This document shows positions 34,991-47,061 of a DNA stretch of 64,000 nt, piece after piece. This DNA is from Metallyticus violacea (Eukaryota > Arthropoda > Insecta > Mantodea > Metallyticidae). A program made the translations under genes and the position numbers. The stretch covers positions 164,207,001 through 164,271,000 of the forward strand of contig CM060833.1 in assembly GCA_030762175.1 (NCBI GenBank), given 5' to 3'. Each line of letters opens with the position of its first letter. Within the stretch, counting starts at the first letter, position 1. A model generated the notes under the pieces. That model had not been told where the DNA came from, searched no databases, and was given only the letters and a program-made list of their open reading frames with translations.

Positions 34991-36515
34991 AACTTAATAA
35001 ACTCAGCACTTGAATATTCTAGTTAAATTGTGTTAAACTTGTAAAATAACAAACATTATAGACATAACAAACTCATAGGGACAGTAGCTCATTTGGACTA
35101 GCTCCCTATATGAGAAATCAATGAACCCCACACTTGCATAGGCCCTAGCCTTAGATGGGACATAAGTGGTTGTTTAATTCAATTAAATTCAATATGAATA
35201 TAATGATGACAGCGTATCGTAAACCTTTCTTGTTAGATCTAACTATTCTAAAACGATTCTGTGTTATCTGATTAACTGTTAATATTATAAACAGCTTTCT
35301 TTAGTGTAAAAGAGGAATAGACTGTACACAAAACATTCCCTATGAGTGGACTTAGAAGAAAAAACATATAAAAACAAAAGTATGAAATAATGCTCCAGTT
35401 TTGTCACCTTTACTGCTATTAGCGTAACAAGAACAGCTTTTTGAAATTTGCTCATTTCTCATATAAATCTGCAAAACTGAGAAAATGAAAAGAAGATCGT
35501 TAATTCCAAAGCCTGTTAATGTTCATCACTTATTCAACCCGCTTTCTACTGTTCAGTTTAACTATCTTGACCTCCGCCTTTGTTAAATGTTTTAAAGATT
35601 TTTATGTTTAATGTTTTTTATTTTGATATTCATTCAGTTTTCTTACTTTCAGGTACTGTTTATCTTAAAGCAGTATTCTCAGTAGTGATTTAAAGGTAAG
35701 AGTGAGTGTTTTGTTTTCCGTGTCTGTTAGGCATGGTTTGTATTGCAGTGAATGCTTAACAAACTTGTGCATTTTAACCTTCGTTCTAAACAATTAACTG
35801 TTTGCCTGTATGTTTTCTAATGTTTCATTTTTGTATTCGTGAACAGATCTCTAGTTTCTTGGTCAATATCTGGAAAAAGATCTCATCTTCCTAACAGTGT
35901 TTTAGTACGTGTTAATGCATATTAACAGACTAGTTCGTTCATGATGGGACACCCTGGTTAAGGTTACCCTCTTTTTTTCTTCTTCTATCTGTTCCTCCCA
36001 AATCGAAGGCCTGGCAACTTTAGGCGCCTGTTTATTGCGTTGCCACTTATTTCATTGATCGTGCCATGCACGTCATTTGGAAGCTGACATGTTCTCATTT
36101 CGTCTGCACTTAATCTGAGAATGTAGATCGGTTAAAGGAACAGTTAAATTTTAACACCGCTTTGAATTGCATGTAATTTAATTCCTTGTACAATTTTCTC
36201 TGAATTTTGACATACAGTGTACACTGAAGTGTTAAGAATGTACCTGTCTTAAAAGTGTTGAGTACAGTCATTTAATTTTTATCATCTTATTAATTTGAAC
36301 TAGGCTGGGTGAGACTAGGAGAATTTCAGACACGGAAGCGCAACTAGGGTCTTTTACATCCTGGAGGGATGCAGAGGGTCCTTGATATGTACAGCTATTT
36401 TTTTCTGTTCTAAGGAGCTCGAGACCTGCCAGGGCAGATTTTCCGGTTAGCAAATTTCACCACTGCATGCTGCTCACCGCCTACCCACGTTGTCTGGTCT
36501 AGCAATCCTGAAACG
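34991..36515. other. No gene recognised
   Basis: AT-rich sequence with no supported feature. Confidence 0.4.
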
Positions 36516-36758
36516 ATGAACAAGGAAATGAAACAGGGAAATTCGTGGAAAGTTATTATTCACCCCAGCATTCAGTTACGTAATCAGAAGAAACCAAGGA
36601 AAAAACCGCCGACCCCATTAGACTTTCAGGATGAAAGTTCCAAAAGTTACCCACCCTGCTCGATATGTGCGGTCCTCATTTCAGGCATCGCGGTTTTGTA
36701 CGTGGCACTTTGTAGCGGCTGTGCTTGTTTTGTCTTCTGCTACAGCAATACTGGCTAA
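36516..36758 (+). other. Orphan 80-residue frame with a hydrophobic C-terminus
   Basis: The frame starts with a basic, Lys/Pro-rich half and ends in a hydrophobic Cys-rich segment (about residues 49-76) that could span a membrane. A second frame (36631-36843) overlaps it in another phase. Neither matches a family I recognise, and no convincing splice sites or repeat membership support it. Confidence 0.15.
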
Positions 36759-36869
36759 AGTACCATTTTTTGGCACTACAGATAGACCTCTCCTTCAGCC
36801 CGATTTCGCCCAGGTTTTGATTGCACAGGTAGATTATGTATGACTGCTATATTATTTTCTTCTCACTTT

Positions 36870-36965
36870 ATAAACCTCAAGCCTGAAAGGAGAGGCATTT
36901 GAGCTGAATTTCATGCCATGAATTGAACGGGACTCTAATGACCAGAGTTGATGAATAAATAACTT
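36870..36965 (+). repeat. SINE-2 3' fragment
   Basis: Blocks CCTCAAGCCTGAAAGGAGAG, ATTGAACGGGACTCTAATGA and CCAGAGTTGATGAATAAATA match the 3' half of SINE-2 in + orientation. Confidence 0.75.
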
Positions 36966-37064
36966 TTATTAAAAAATCTCTCTTTAAGGAGCGGCATTCC
37001 TGTGTAGAGCTGGAACTTATTGTATTGTTCCACTTAACTATGTACACCCTTTGACCCCTCCCCC

Positions 37065-37102
37065 AAAGGAAAAGAAAAAAGAAAAGAAAAGAAAAGAAAA
37101 AG
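37065..37102. repeat. (AAAAG)n purine tract
   Basis: Repeated AAAAG units. Confidence 0.85.
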
Positions 37103-37774
37103 TCATTTCTTGAAAGCAAAATTCTTTTAAGTTGTACTCGTTGCAGCGCGCGGTTCACAAGGTAATCAGCAAGGTTGCAGTTGTGTTTGATGGCAGGCAC
37201 TAAAGATGCTGTCTAGTATGTCTTCTGTTAGCTCTGGCAGTGTGCAGTGATGTGGTTAAGAGCACCGATTTGCCTCCCTTCATGAAGCATTTTTTTTATT
37301 AATAAACCTTTGTAACATATTATGACAAATTATTTTCTCGCAACCTGTATCGTTAACGTATTATATATATTACAATGAATATTATATTTCCTTCAGTATT
37401 TGTCTATCTAAATGCAATATGCTGCACACGCATTCCCTGCACATGTACGAAAGACAAAAAAGATTGATTTTGGGTACAGATTCAATAAGCCTCTCGTCCA
37501 CACTACTTTAGAAATTTGGCATCTCTGTCCCAAAGATTGAGGGCAGTTATACATGCTGAGGATTCATACACGATATAAATTTGTGTTTGTGTGTGTTTTC
37601 ACTTAGAAGATAAATGTTTCTGTTGATGTGTTCATTTAGTTATTTGTAAAGAATTCGTTAGTTTGTGGTTGTTTTTGTGTGTATAAGCAAAGTCATAAAA
37701 CTGAAATGATGTGTTAAAATATATTAAGACAATATAATGTTGTACACACATACTTATAAAACCAATAAAAAAGT

Positions 37775-37846
37775 GTGGGGGATTTGAACCAGAAACTTTG
37801 CAGAAGAGCAATGCCTTATAAATAACTCTACAACCGCTACTCTAAT
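37775..37846 (-). repeat. tRNA-like pseudogene or SINE head
   Basis: On the minus strand AGAGTAGCGGTTGTAGAG precedes TGGTTCAAATCCCCCACA, about the A-to-B-box spacing of a tRNA. The acceptor stem does not pair and no SINE body follows. Confidence 0.35.
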
Positions 37847-37849
37847 GTT

Positions 37850-40052
37850 CTCTTTCCAAATGCTTATGATTGACCATTACGTTAACAGACAAAGCGCCCA
37901 CTGCAGTGTGCACTCGCTGCATGCGCTTGTGAATACAGCGTTTATGAGCAGTTTTTTTTTTTTCTCCTTAGTTGCCACTTATAAGCAAAAGGCTACTTCG
38001 ATTAGGAATTTCATCGTTATCAATCCCGATTCCCTAAAATTGTAAGAACATGTTTGCTTACAGTAGCCGAAACACCAGGAAATTCCTTTACACGCTGTTT
38101 TACAAGCTTCAGTTTTTACATAAAAGTCATATGCAAACATTCTATTCTAATGTTAACTTGTGAGGCGAACTTCAGTACAGTAAATTTAATTCACACACAT
38201 TAATAGTCACTTGCACTTTTAAAAAAGTACGTACTGCAAGTAAAACCCCAAGGGAATTTGTAACAGAGCTGAAATTGTGCCTAAGATATGACTTTGCACG
38301 TAGAGATTATGAATCGTTAATGCCGGGAATTTGGTTGGTAGGCCGACTGTTGAAGCTTATCATGGCCGGCAGATGGCTGACTGGGACGCAAGATATTTGA
38401 AAATTGCAATGGAACAATGAAGGTTAACGCGTTCAGAACGTGGATGAACAAGAGGAGGAAACTGTTGCGTTTGTTGAAGAAGTTAAATCGTAAAAGTGTA
38501 ATAAAATTGTTAAAAACTACTTGTGTGAACTTAACAATGAGCAATAACATTGTAACATAGGCAGTTAGCATGACAAAAGGATTATGTTTAAAAGCATGGG
38601 TGATGTTTGAATTTGTTGCATAAGCATAACATTCAGTTTTGTTCACATGTGTTAAAAGAATCGCTAAGCTCCCTTTCCATTAAAAGGAAAAAAAAAAAAA
38701 AAAAAGAATAATAAATAAGGGTTGGACGCCACAACAAGACATTTTTAAGGATACGAATAATGAATTGTAAGGCAAATCGGCACTTTCGTCCCGAGTTGAT
38801 AAAATGGATAAAGATTATATTAGACAATGCGTAGTAAGCATTCATCAGATCTGTGTTGTCATAGAAATATTGATTTGATGTTTAAGAACATCACTAATAG
38901 ATTTTTTTTCTGTTTATTGTCGCTTTGACCACAAAGTATGTCACATTTTTACAAATAGAAAGGAATTTATAAGTATGTTAGCAGTAATCTTGAATGTGTT
39001 TTATAGTTTGTTCGTCATGTAGCTGTCACATCTATAGTTTAGTTCCATATAAAAGGGGATTGGGGGGGGGGGGGTCCGCTCAATTTTAATTGAGCAAATT
39101 TCGAAAACCGTTGAAACATGCCATATATATTTACCGATATCTCCTTTGGTTAACACTTTGCTTTATATCGAACTGCTTTTTATCTATTTGTTTGTTTATT
39201 TAATATTTTAAACTCTGCAGAAGTATACCTAACATGATTCGAATTTATGAACATAATTCATGTTCACATTTTTGTAAGGATCCGCAACGTTTAAACTTCC
39301 GAGGGGTTTTGACAAATTTTGGGATTAGCAATTTTATCACGGGGCAATGCGTCGATCAAAATAATCCCTTCACAGTCTCAAACGAAGGAGATCTTGACTT
39401 CACAGGTTTGTTTATTTATTTATTTGATATTTTATCATGCATTTCGTAGATTGTCTCTTGGTTCTCGGTTAAAAGTGATAGGTCTCTGTTTCAATTTCCG
39501 TTACCAGGCACGAAATCGCCAATTAGCTCGTAGTACGCAAGCAATTCTGAACAGACGTTTCTCTTCCTTATTATCGGCAGTTAGGCTTGGAGAGATCCAT
39601 TTTTACCACATCTTCGAATATTCTAACTGGTGGATAACTATGTTGACACTGAACAGTTACTAGCCGAATATCCCAAACAATGTTAAAGTTGCATCATTGT
39701 AGGTGTGAATGCAGAGTCAATTATAAAGACTGCTTCGACCTTCCGGTGATGACCTTGTCGCTTGTGCTTTTATCTACCATCATCCATGCCTCTGAATGTT
39801 ACTCAATTTCCGCCAAAAGAAACGCAATTATTGCTTTTTGCTTTAACTCACAACAATGGATATATTCCATTTTAAAGTTAATTGCATCACTGCCACCTAG
39901 CAGAGGAAGTTAAAACTACATGAAGATTCATAGGTACCAACCATAAAATATTGTATTTTGCAAAGATGAAATTGGAGGGGAAAAAATCTTGCATTACATT
40001 TTAAACGCCCATCATATAAAGGATATTGCTATGTATAGCAGTTATCAGCCTT
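37850..40052. other. No gene recognised
   Basis: Only short frames. An A run of about 20 occurs at 38686-38705 and a 13-G run at 39062-39074. Confidence 0.4.
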
Positions 40053-40114
40053 GTATATATATATATATATGTATATATGTATATATATGTATATGTATAT
40101 ATATATGTATATGT

Positions 40115-40147
<33 letters not shown>
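40053..40147. repeat. (TA)n/(TG)-interrupted microsatellite
   Basis: TA repeats broken by TG at intervals of about 6-12 bp. The overlapping Tyr/Ile-rich frame is an artefact. Confidence 0.95.
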
Positions 40148-40738
40148 ACTTTTAAAAACTTTTTGTGTAAGAGCTACATCAATAAGGCTGAAAAATTAAG
40201 AGAAATACAAATTGATATAAAAGAATGTGATTGTATCGCAACATCAAATGTGTTTTAAATTTATCTTTGGTTTTATTACAAACTTTTTGTCTGCAAAAGA
40301 TCCATAAAAGGAGCCATAAATTTTTTTTCTTTGTTAAAACGTGACAGTTGGAAACAGGAATGAAACTACAAATTTCTGCGTGTTTTTTAATTATATCAGT
40401 TGTAGCTAATAGAATGGAAGAGCGAAAAAGTTATAAGATGGAACAGTTATTTCTCACGCTGCTTTGAAGTGGAAAAATAACCCGGGAATAAAAATTGGGA
40501 CGTAATCTCCAAACGGAAAAATTCCCAAATTGTCCTCTGAACTTCCATCAACCGCAACACCACAAGCATCCTACATCCTTCATAATGTAAACCGTTAAAT
40601 GTAAGTGCATGTGTACGCTCGCAGCACAATGACTTTGATTCAGCTAGTCATTTTATCCTCTTCCAATCGAAATTCCTTGCACCACAACTTAGGGAATTGT
40701 AATATTGATGCGTAAGAAAAGGCGGTTCATTTCAGAGC
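40148..40738. other. No gene recognised
   Basis: No supported feature. Confidence 0.4.
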
Positions 40739-40849
40739 TTTACCTCCATGGGTGGCCGAGGTCGTTAAGGCGCGGACTCGTGAGCGGGAGGTTTGAGGTT
40801 CGAATCCTATCAGGACCGCCCTCCCTAACTGAGGTTTTTTCCAGGTTTC
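40739..40849 (+). repeat. SINE-1 5' fragment
   Basis: Contains the head CCATGGGTGGCCGAGGTCGT, the B box GAGGTTCGAATCC and the start of the body up to TTTTTTCCAGGTTT, then breaks off into unrelated sequence. The 3' half, which other copies always keep, is missing. Confidence 0.88.
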
Positions 40850-41303
40850 TATAGCTTGGGTTATGATTCTCCAGAACTCGTAGAACATAGACATTAACTT
40901 ACGATCTAGTATAAGTGGAAATGAGATTTTTATAAAGGTCACAAACACTTGTTCATTAAATATTAGTCTGTATTTTAAATTTACTCTAGGAAACCGTAAC
41001 ATAAGACTTTTGCTCTCCATTGATCTGTGTCCCGTTTGTTTGAACAAAATGAAGTTCACAAAACAAGTTTTTTTTCTTAAGATTCGCTTGACAAAACCAG
41101 CACATCATCAAACCAGTCGACCGGAATAGCATAACATTGGGAAGTTTCAAATTGCTCTGCTTCTTCTAGAACTTGGCTACTCCACAGATTTGATTCGGGG
41201 GGCAAAGTGCACCATGCGAGTTTGCTAAGTTAGAACGCTAGCGGAATTTCGGATTAGGTATTTGTGTCATATATTTATCATTCTTTTCCGTACCTTATAC
41301 ATA

Positions 41304-41946
41304 CCGAGGGTGCCAAAAAAATGTATACACACTTTCACAATAGATATCTATTTAATATATTTCAAAGTTGGACCGAAAAACAACAGTAATGTGTGGTATG
41401 ATGTTCTGTAAACAGATGCGGCTCGCATTACGTTATGATAGCGTTGCTACGTGACAGGCAAATCAACAATGAACAACAGATGTGACTCACATTACGTTAT
41501 GATAGCGTTGTTACAACAAAATGGATCCAAGCTTATCGTTTAAACAGTGGAAAGCAATTTTGAAGTGGTATTGAAAAACCGAGAATGTTGTTGTTTAAAG
41601 GCAATGGAGACGTATGTACCGCGTTTTGCGGGTCTAACTCCGTTGGACTTCCATCTATGGGGAACTCTTAAGGATGTTGTGTACCGTAGAAAACCTGACA
41701 GTTACACTGACAGCACTTCGGGTAGAAATTGAAACGGCATGTGCTGCAATCGCTGAGGACACTTTCGCAAACGTTGCTCAATCAGTAATTCAACATACTC
41801 AGAAGTGTATCGACGCTGATGGTGGGTTGAAACTGTAAAAGTCTAAGATGACTAGTGCTCATCATTTTCTGTTTGTGTGAATTCAGTTTTGTTATGTTAA
41901 CGCAGTTTTTTCTTTGCTTGAAGTGTGTACATTTTGGCGCCTTCTG
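41304..41946 (+). mobile_element. Tc1/mariner deletion derivative, copy 2, with terminal inverted repeats
   Basis: Terminal inverted repeats begin CCGAGGGTGCCAAAAAAATG (left) and, inverted, CAGAAGGCGCCAAAATGTAC (right). Each is bordered by TA, the standard Tc1/mariner target. A transposase start (F-K-Q-W-K-A-I-L-K-W-Y) lies near 41541. The frame then runs R-Q-W-R-R-M-Y directly into the C-terminal block F-A-G-L-T-P-L-D-F-H-L-W-G-T-L-K-D-V-V-Y. Thus the whole region with the first two catalytic acids is deleted. The tail near 41800-41830 encodes C-I-D-A-D-G-G. It belongs to the same family as 12254-13019. Confidence 0.85.
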
Positions 41947-43170
41947 TATGTGTGTAAAAAACAAACTAAGTTTCTTTATTTATTCATTCCTGCAGTTTCC
42001 TTAGAAGTTTCGAGGCAAGGCATGTAACGTTTTCTTTATTTTTTAATTAGCTGGACCACTTTTATCTTTTGCGTTTTTCTTCAAAGACTATTAACAATTT
42101 GAATCGTATCTATATGACTACTGTTATATGGCATCACAGACGATATTTTAATGCTCTTGATTACAAGAAAAATAACACACACTTAAGTGTGCCAATCTCT
42201 AAAACTGGATCAGAAGTTACTGTTATGACTTGGATAGCTTTCGTTTTAGAACAGGCAGAAAACTTGCTATTTGGTTTACTGTTGGGCAATAGAGTATACG
42301 TACATACAATAAACATGTCACAGAGTGGGAGATGATTGCAACACTTGTTGCAAACAAGGAAGAACCTTCTCAGAATAAATGTCTGCTAGTTGCACTTGTC
42401 ACCACTTCTCAAATGGCTAGAAACTGTTCTAAACCTAAACTGTCGGCAATTAGAGTGGCAAAACAAACGCGGGATTTTATCCTTTAAGCTTTAGCAAGGC
42501 CATATTTGTTTAAGAAGAATACGTTTGCGATCATTTCCGTGTACGATAAATGCTAGTAGTATGAAGAATTAACAGTAAAGATTTTAAATGTATAAATTTA
42601 GAACTCCCACCCGTTTTGTACTGATCTCTGAACATTGGCAACTCTTTAAGTTGCAAGTTCTAGTTGAGCTTGTGAGGTGAGAACATGTTCTCTCATAATG
42701 AACAAGTTATTTAGTGAGCGGCGGGCAAAAAGAGAATTTGTGAGCAAATATACTGGAAATAAATTTACACAACTTGTCGACCTTGGACCGTGTTGACCTC
42801 ACTTAATTCAAGACTACGAAAAAAGGCAGGTAGATAGAAGAGAGAATGCTGCGCACGGGGGGAGGGGAGAAGAAAAAAACATCCCTCCACCTTGAGATAT
42901 GACATTCAAAAACTACATGGAGCTACATGACTGGCATATCATTTGTGAAAAGGCGGTCGCGTTGGAAAATTGATACTCGTTACAGATGTAGGGTGCATTA
43001 AGCGTACGTTTGATTTGACCGGATCCCAAAGCATTTTGATTAGCTCTGAATGCCAGAGTACACAGCTAACATGCCTCTCCCTCTGATGCTGCTCATATCC
43101 ATAGTCAACGCTTAAATTGTTGTCTGTTCTTAGAAGAACGTTCAAAGCATATGTAGAAGTGTTCAATGTA
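41947..43170. other. No gene recognised
   Basis: A G-rich patch lies at 42858-42872. The 88-residue frame at 42069-42335 has no recognisable domain. Confidence 0.4.
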
Positions 43171-43171
43171 A

Positions 43172-43240
43172 TATTTTTTTAATACACGCCCATTTTTTTT
43201 ATTGAGGCATCACAAGCGGTGGACACTGATTACATATAAA
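43172..43240 (-). repeat. SINE-1 3' fragment
   Basis: Only the terminal block (on the + strand ATTGAGGCATCACAAGCGGT then GGACACTGAT) remains, next to a T run. Confidence 0.75.
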
Positions 43241-43502
43241 GGGTACAGGGAAAAACCCAACAGAGAAAAAAAAAATAATAATAAAATTAGATTTTGGTAG
43301 CATGCTTGCTGCGTATTTCTCGGCCAGCTGTTTCGTCATGTTAAATCATTCCAGGGGAAAAACCAATACGCCCCACGCTATAACTAGTTGAAGAAACAGA
43401 GTTCAATGGAAAAACCAACACAGTTCATGTAGCAGTTGAAAAGTTATCATTTAATAGATGAATGTACTGAGGTTACTGCATTGTTTCGGATCGTGTAGAA
43501 GC

Positions 43503-43780
43503 GTGTTTCATAGTGATGCTTTATTTATTTACGGACGCTCTTTTAACATCTCAGGTCATCAGCGTCTCATTCAATTCAGGGTGTGAAACGGCCGACAAAT
43601 TTTGCTCAAAGGCCTCTTTTTTCAGGTTTGAGGTTCTTTTCGTGCCATAAATGTACGACACGAGACCCACGGCTTTATTTCCCTTCCGAAGGATGCCATA
43701 CTTAGGATTTTTACGCCTGAAAAAAATCCTTCGATCCTGGCCGGGTTTGAACCCGCGATCTAGGGTGTGTTTCATGGTGA
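43503..43780 (-). repeat. SINE-2 copy with 14-bp target-site duplication
   Basis: Minus-strand copy (about 43517-43766), 5'-truncated just past the B box (CCGGGTTTGAACCCGCGATC on the + strand). GTGTTTCATAGTGA at 43503-43516 and GTGTTTCATGGTGA at 43767-43780 form a target-site duplication with one mismatch. Confidence 0.92.
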
Positions 43781-43922
43781 ATTAATTTACTTGAATAACT
43801 AACTTTGTAAAAGTGACAGTTACTTGTCCGTACGTAGCCATTGTTTCAAGGATCGAGGCAAAAATGTGGCATTAATCCCCAATACTGCAAGGTTGAAACT
43901 CCTAATGGCGGGAGAGAAGTGA

Positions 43923-44325
43923 TTGCAAGGACCTCATTCGTTTGTTATGCTCTCTTGTGAACAAGCAATGTTTAAAATCTGGAGTATATTTCTTTCTTCC
44001 AAGTCCTGCTTTTGCTGTCAGGCCTCTGAAATAACCGAGATTCCTTCAGTCAAAATAAAAAACCGCAGAACATGGAACATTTTCTCATCATTATTCAGGA
44101 ATCAAACGGTAGAAAAGGGTGAAACAGACACAAGATATTCAGGAACCAAACCAGCGCTATAACTCGCCGTTTCCTCTGTCTAAACAGAAGTGTAAGGACC
44201 TGATGATGAAGTTCTATGAAGACGAGGGATACAGCCGTCTACTTGCTACCCATCGGCCCAAATTGTTGCCATCTGAACACCATGATTGCATTTCTAACGA
44301 TGATAGTGAATTTAGAGATACTTAA
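43923..44325 (+). other. Two overlapping orphan frames
   Basis: Frames 43923-44162 and 44119-44325 overlap in different phases. The second is charged and hydrophilic (K-C-K-D-L-M-M-K-F near its middle). I do not recognise either, and no splice sites or promoter support them. They may be one broken repeat-borne frame. Confidence 0.15.
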
Positions 44326-44689
44326 AAAAACTTGACAATGAGAACCATATAGGCTTCTCTTTCGGCTTAGAGCGTAATATCTGTCAACACAAGTACAGGT
44401 TTTGTTTTTCTAATTGCATAATAAAATTAAAATTAATGTAATAGACCTAAGTGCATTTTTGCCTTACAAAATCCAGGGGGAAAACCAACTAAGTTCAACG
44501 ACAGATTAATTACATAATTGGGTAAATAAAATATATCTTTAGCATTAGGTTTAAACAACAATTAATACTAACTAAAATTTTTAAAAAAAAATATTGTCAC
44601 TTGATAAGGTACAAGGTATCAGAATTTAAGCATTTGAAAGTTTATTTTTTCTCTCCTGTAAAGGGACAGTTTTTGAACTGTTGTTTTCC
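44326..44689. other. No gene recognised
   Basis: AT-rich spacer. Confidence 0.4.
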
Positions 44690-44920
44690 CCCTGTATCCT
44701 ATATATGAGAATAAATGATAAATTGGAAAAGAATTTTTTTATTAAGGAATGTTACTTTCTCCCCCTAAGTTTAGGGCATCTCCCAGACATTTGCAATTTA
44801 TGAGAACTGAAGAAAACCTGGACTTTTTTTCAGTCTGGGACGACAATCCTGGCGGGAATCGAACCCCAGACCTCCCGTTCACGAAACCGCGCCTCAACGA
44901 CCTCTGCCACCCTTGCCGAT
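44690..44920 (-). repeat. SINE-1 copy, diverged, 3' end missing
   Basis: Minus-strand copy with head GGCAAGGGTGGCAGAGGTCG and B box GGGGTTCGATTCCCGCC, a run of T in place of part of the body, and no terminal GGTGCCTCAG block. Confidence 0.85.
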
Positions 44921-44939
44921 AATCTGTTTTGTGAATCTA

Positions 44940-45207
44940 CGGTTGTTCCATCTAGATATCAGAGTCTGTATGCCGTCTCGGTACCATTAGGTCTCTCATC
45001 TTCACATCGCCCATGGATTGCTGCTTTTAGAGGAGTGAAGAGATAGAAATCAGAAGATGCAAGATCGGTAGGATAAGCGAAGAACAGACAACTGAAGTTA
45101 AGTGATCTCTTCTCGGGTGCATGGATTTGTGTGTGGCTTCGTGGTGTCATGAACTTTTGTCAGACATTTGTGAAGACATATGCGCCGTAACCGCCTCAAA
45201 TTCCGAA
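44940..45207 (-). pseudogene. mariner transposase fragment (C-terminal catalytic part)
   Basis: Minus-strand frames give L-R-R-L-R-R-I near 45190, V-H-D-T-T-K-P-H-T (second catalytic Asp, normally H-D-N-A-R-P-H-T), then Y-P-T-D-L-A-S-S-D-F-Y-L-F (third catalytic Asp, normally Y-S-P-D-L-A-P-S-D-Y) and L-K-A-A-I-H-G-R. The N-terminal half is missing. It abuts another mariner remnant in the opposite direction. Confidence 0.72.
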
Positions 45208-45210
45208 AAG

Positions 45211-46080
45211 TGCTAACCATGGTACAGGAGATGAAACTATGGTCCTCTACTATGATCCCTTGTCCAACAGAGAATCAATGCAGTGGCGTAAAACTGGCGA
45301 AGCACCGCCTCTAAAGGCCAAGATCACTCATTCAAACAGGATCATGGCCAAAATCTTTTGGGACCGTGAAGGGACACTCTTCATTGATTTCAAGGAGAGG
45401 AACAGCACAGTAAATGGGGAGTTTTATGCTGGCCTACAGCACAGACTACGCGCTTCCATCAAAGAGAAAAGGCGAGGAAATCTGAGTGGAGGACAACGCG
45501 CCTGTGCACACAGCTCTTATTGCAAAGGAAGCTATGAAGAAACGTGGTTTCAAGTAGATCTAGCATCCACCCTACAACCCAGATCTAGCTCCCAGTGACT
45601 ATTTCCTCTTCTCAAAGCTCAAAGAAGGACCTTCAAGGATGGAAATTTAAGATTTTTTTTTTTTGAGTAGTGTTTAACGCCCGTTTTTACTACTGAGGCA
45701 CCACAGGCGGTGGACACTGATGATACATGAGATGAAATGATAAATTGGGAAAGGATATTTTTTTTTTTAAGGAAGGAAGCGATCCAGGCCAAAGTTTAGG
45801 TACCTCCCGGGCATTTGCCAGTTATGAAGACTGAGGAAAACCTGGAAAAAGCCCCAGTCAGGGAGGATGGTCCTGGCGGGATTCGAACCGCAGACCTCTC
45901 GCTCACGAGTCCGTGCCTTAACGACCTCTGCCACCCGTGGCGATGGAAATTTAAGTGTGACGAAGAATGGAGGGATGCTGTTTATGCTCATTTTGCAAAA
46001 AAGACTTCTAACGATTTTGGGAGTGGGGTTGAAATGTTAATTCAAATATATGAAGAGTATTGCAATAAAGGGTAACTATA
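45211..46080 (+). pseudogene. mariner transposase remnant interrupted by SINE-1
   Basis: Plus-strand frames give T-G-D-E-T (first catalytic Asp) near 45222-45236, then Y-Y-D-P, S-M-Q-W-R, I-M-A-K-I-F-W-D-R-E-G, R-L-R-A-S-I-K-E-K-R-R-G. A frameshift near 45490 is followed by D-N-A-P-V-H-T (second Asp), then H-P-P-Y-N-P-D-L-A-P-S-D-Y-F (third Asp) near 45570-45605, a DD34D-like layout. The SINE at 45652-45941 then interrupts, and the C-terminus resumes with G-V-E-M-L-I-Q-I-Y-E-E-Y near 46030. The three catalytic Asp codons survive but in different frames. The N-terminal DNA-binding half is missing. Confidence 0.88.
45638..45955 (-). repeat. SINE-1 copy, full length, with 14-bp target-site duplication inside mariner
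   Basis: GATGGAAATTTAAG at 45638-45651 and 45942-45955 flank a complete minus-strand SINE-1 with an A tail (T run 45654-45664). It carries the same diagnostic bases as the copy at 5.9 kb. The mariner frame continues across the insertion once one duplication is discounted. Confidence 0.97.
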
Positions 46081-47060
46081 TTGAAAAGTGAAATACAGTT
46101 TTTGTCTTTATTATACCTAGAACATGGTTAGGCCGGAAACTTTATGGACCTACCGGTTTGGTTTATCAAAATTACAGCTTATACGTCGGTTTTATATATT
46201 ATAAACAGTGTCCATAACATTAAACGGATTAAAATTTCAAAACTGAAATAAAATTCACTATATATTTAGCATGTTTTATTCTTTTTTTTTTTTTAATGGT
46301 GTTAAATATATGCATAGCTCACCTTGATTGCTTTGCGCATCGGCATCGTAATTTCCACTAATTAACATGGTGCTTACGTAATAACTTGAAGGGGGGGGGG
46401 AAGCAACCAATAAACTAAACTTTGCTCACCTGTAGCTATAAGTTTAATAGGAGCAAGCAGAATTCCGGTTTAAGGGTTGGGTAGCCTAGGTAGTCCTAAG
46501 GTTGTCGGTAGCGTCTCTTTAAAGAGTCGTCCGTTCATACATAGTGGTGAAGAGCGAGTAGCCTATAGCGGCATGTTTTGCTAGTCTTATAGTCGTTCGG
46601 TTATTAAAATTCGGTTTAATGTTGTAGGACCCTCCTTCCCAATCTCTGGGCGCAGTCTCTGTAATCTACTTAGCTGAATCGTAGTAGATACTGTAACTTG
46701 GACTGGAGTTCGTTTAATTACTTCGTTGTTGAATATTGTTAGCTTATAGCGAGATAGACTCTAATAAGCTCCAGGGAAGTTTGTACACTTCCATCTATAG
46801 CTGGTGGCAGAAGCAACGTAGAGGATGAGTTTCTTTCTTGTGCTTTCGACTGCATTCCCAGCAAAACTTGCATGAACTCCGGAAGGTGACGAGAAGAGAC
46901 CCAATTGTGCATACAGTAAGTAGCTTCTAGTGTAAATGCTCGCGGAATTCAAAGCAAATGTCAAACGCTGCATAAGATAATCCATTCAATGCCTGTAAAA
47001 TGTTAAAAAAATGGCTAATTTAACTGAATATGTAGGAATAAATTTAAATGTAATTACTTT
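46081..47060. other. No gene recognised
   Basis: A T-rich patch lies at 46280-46295 and a 10-G run at 46391-46400. Confidence 0.4.
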
Positions 47061-47061
47061 T

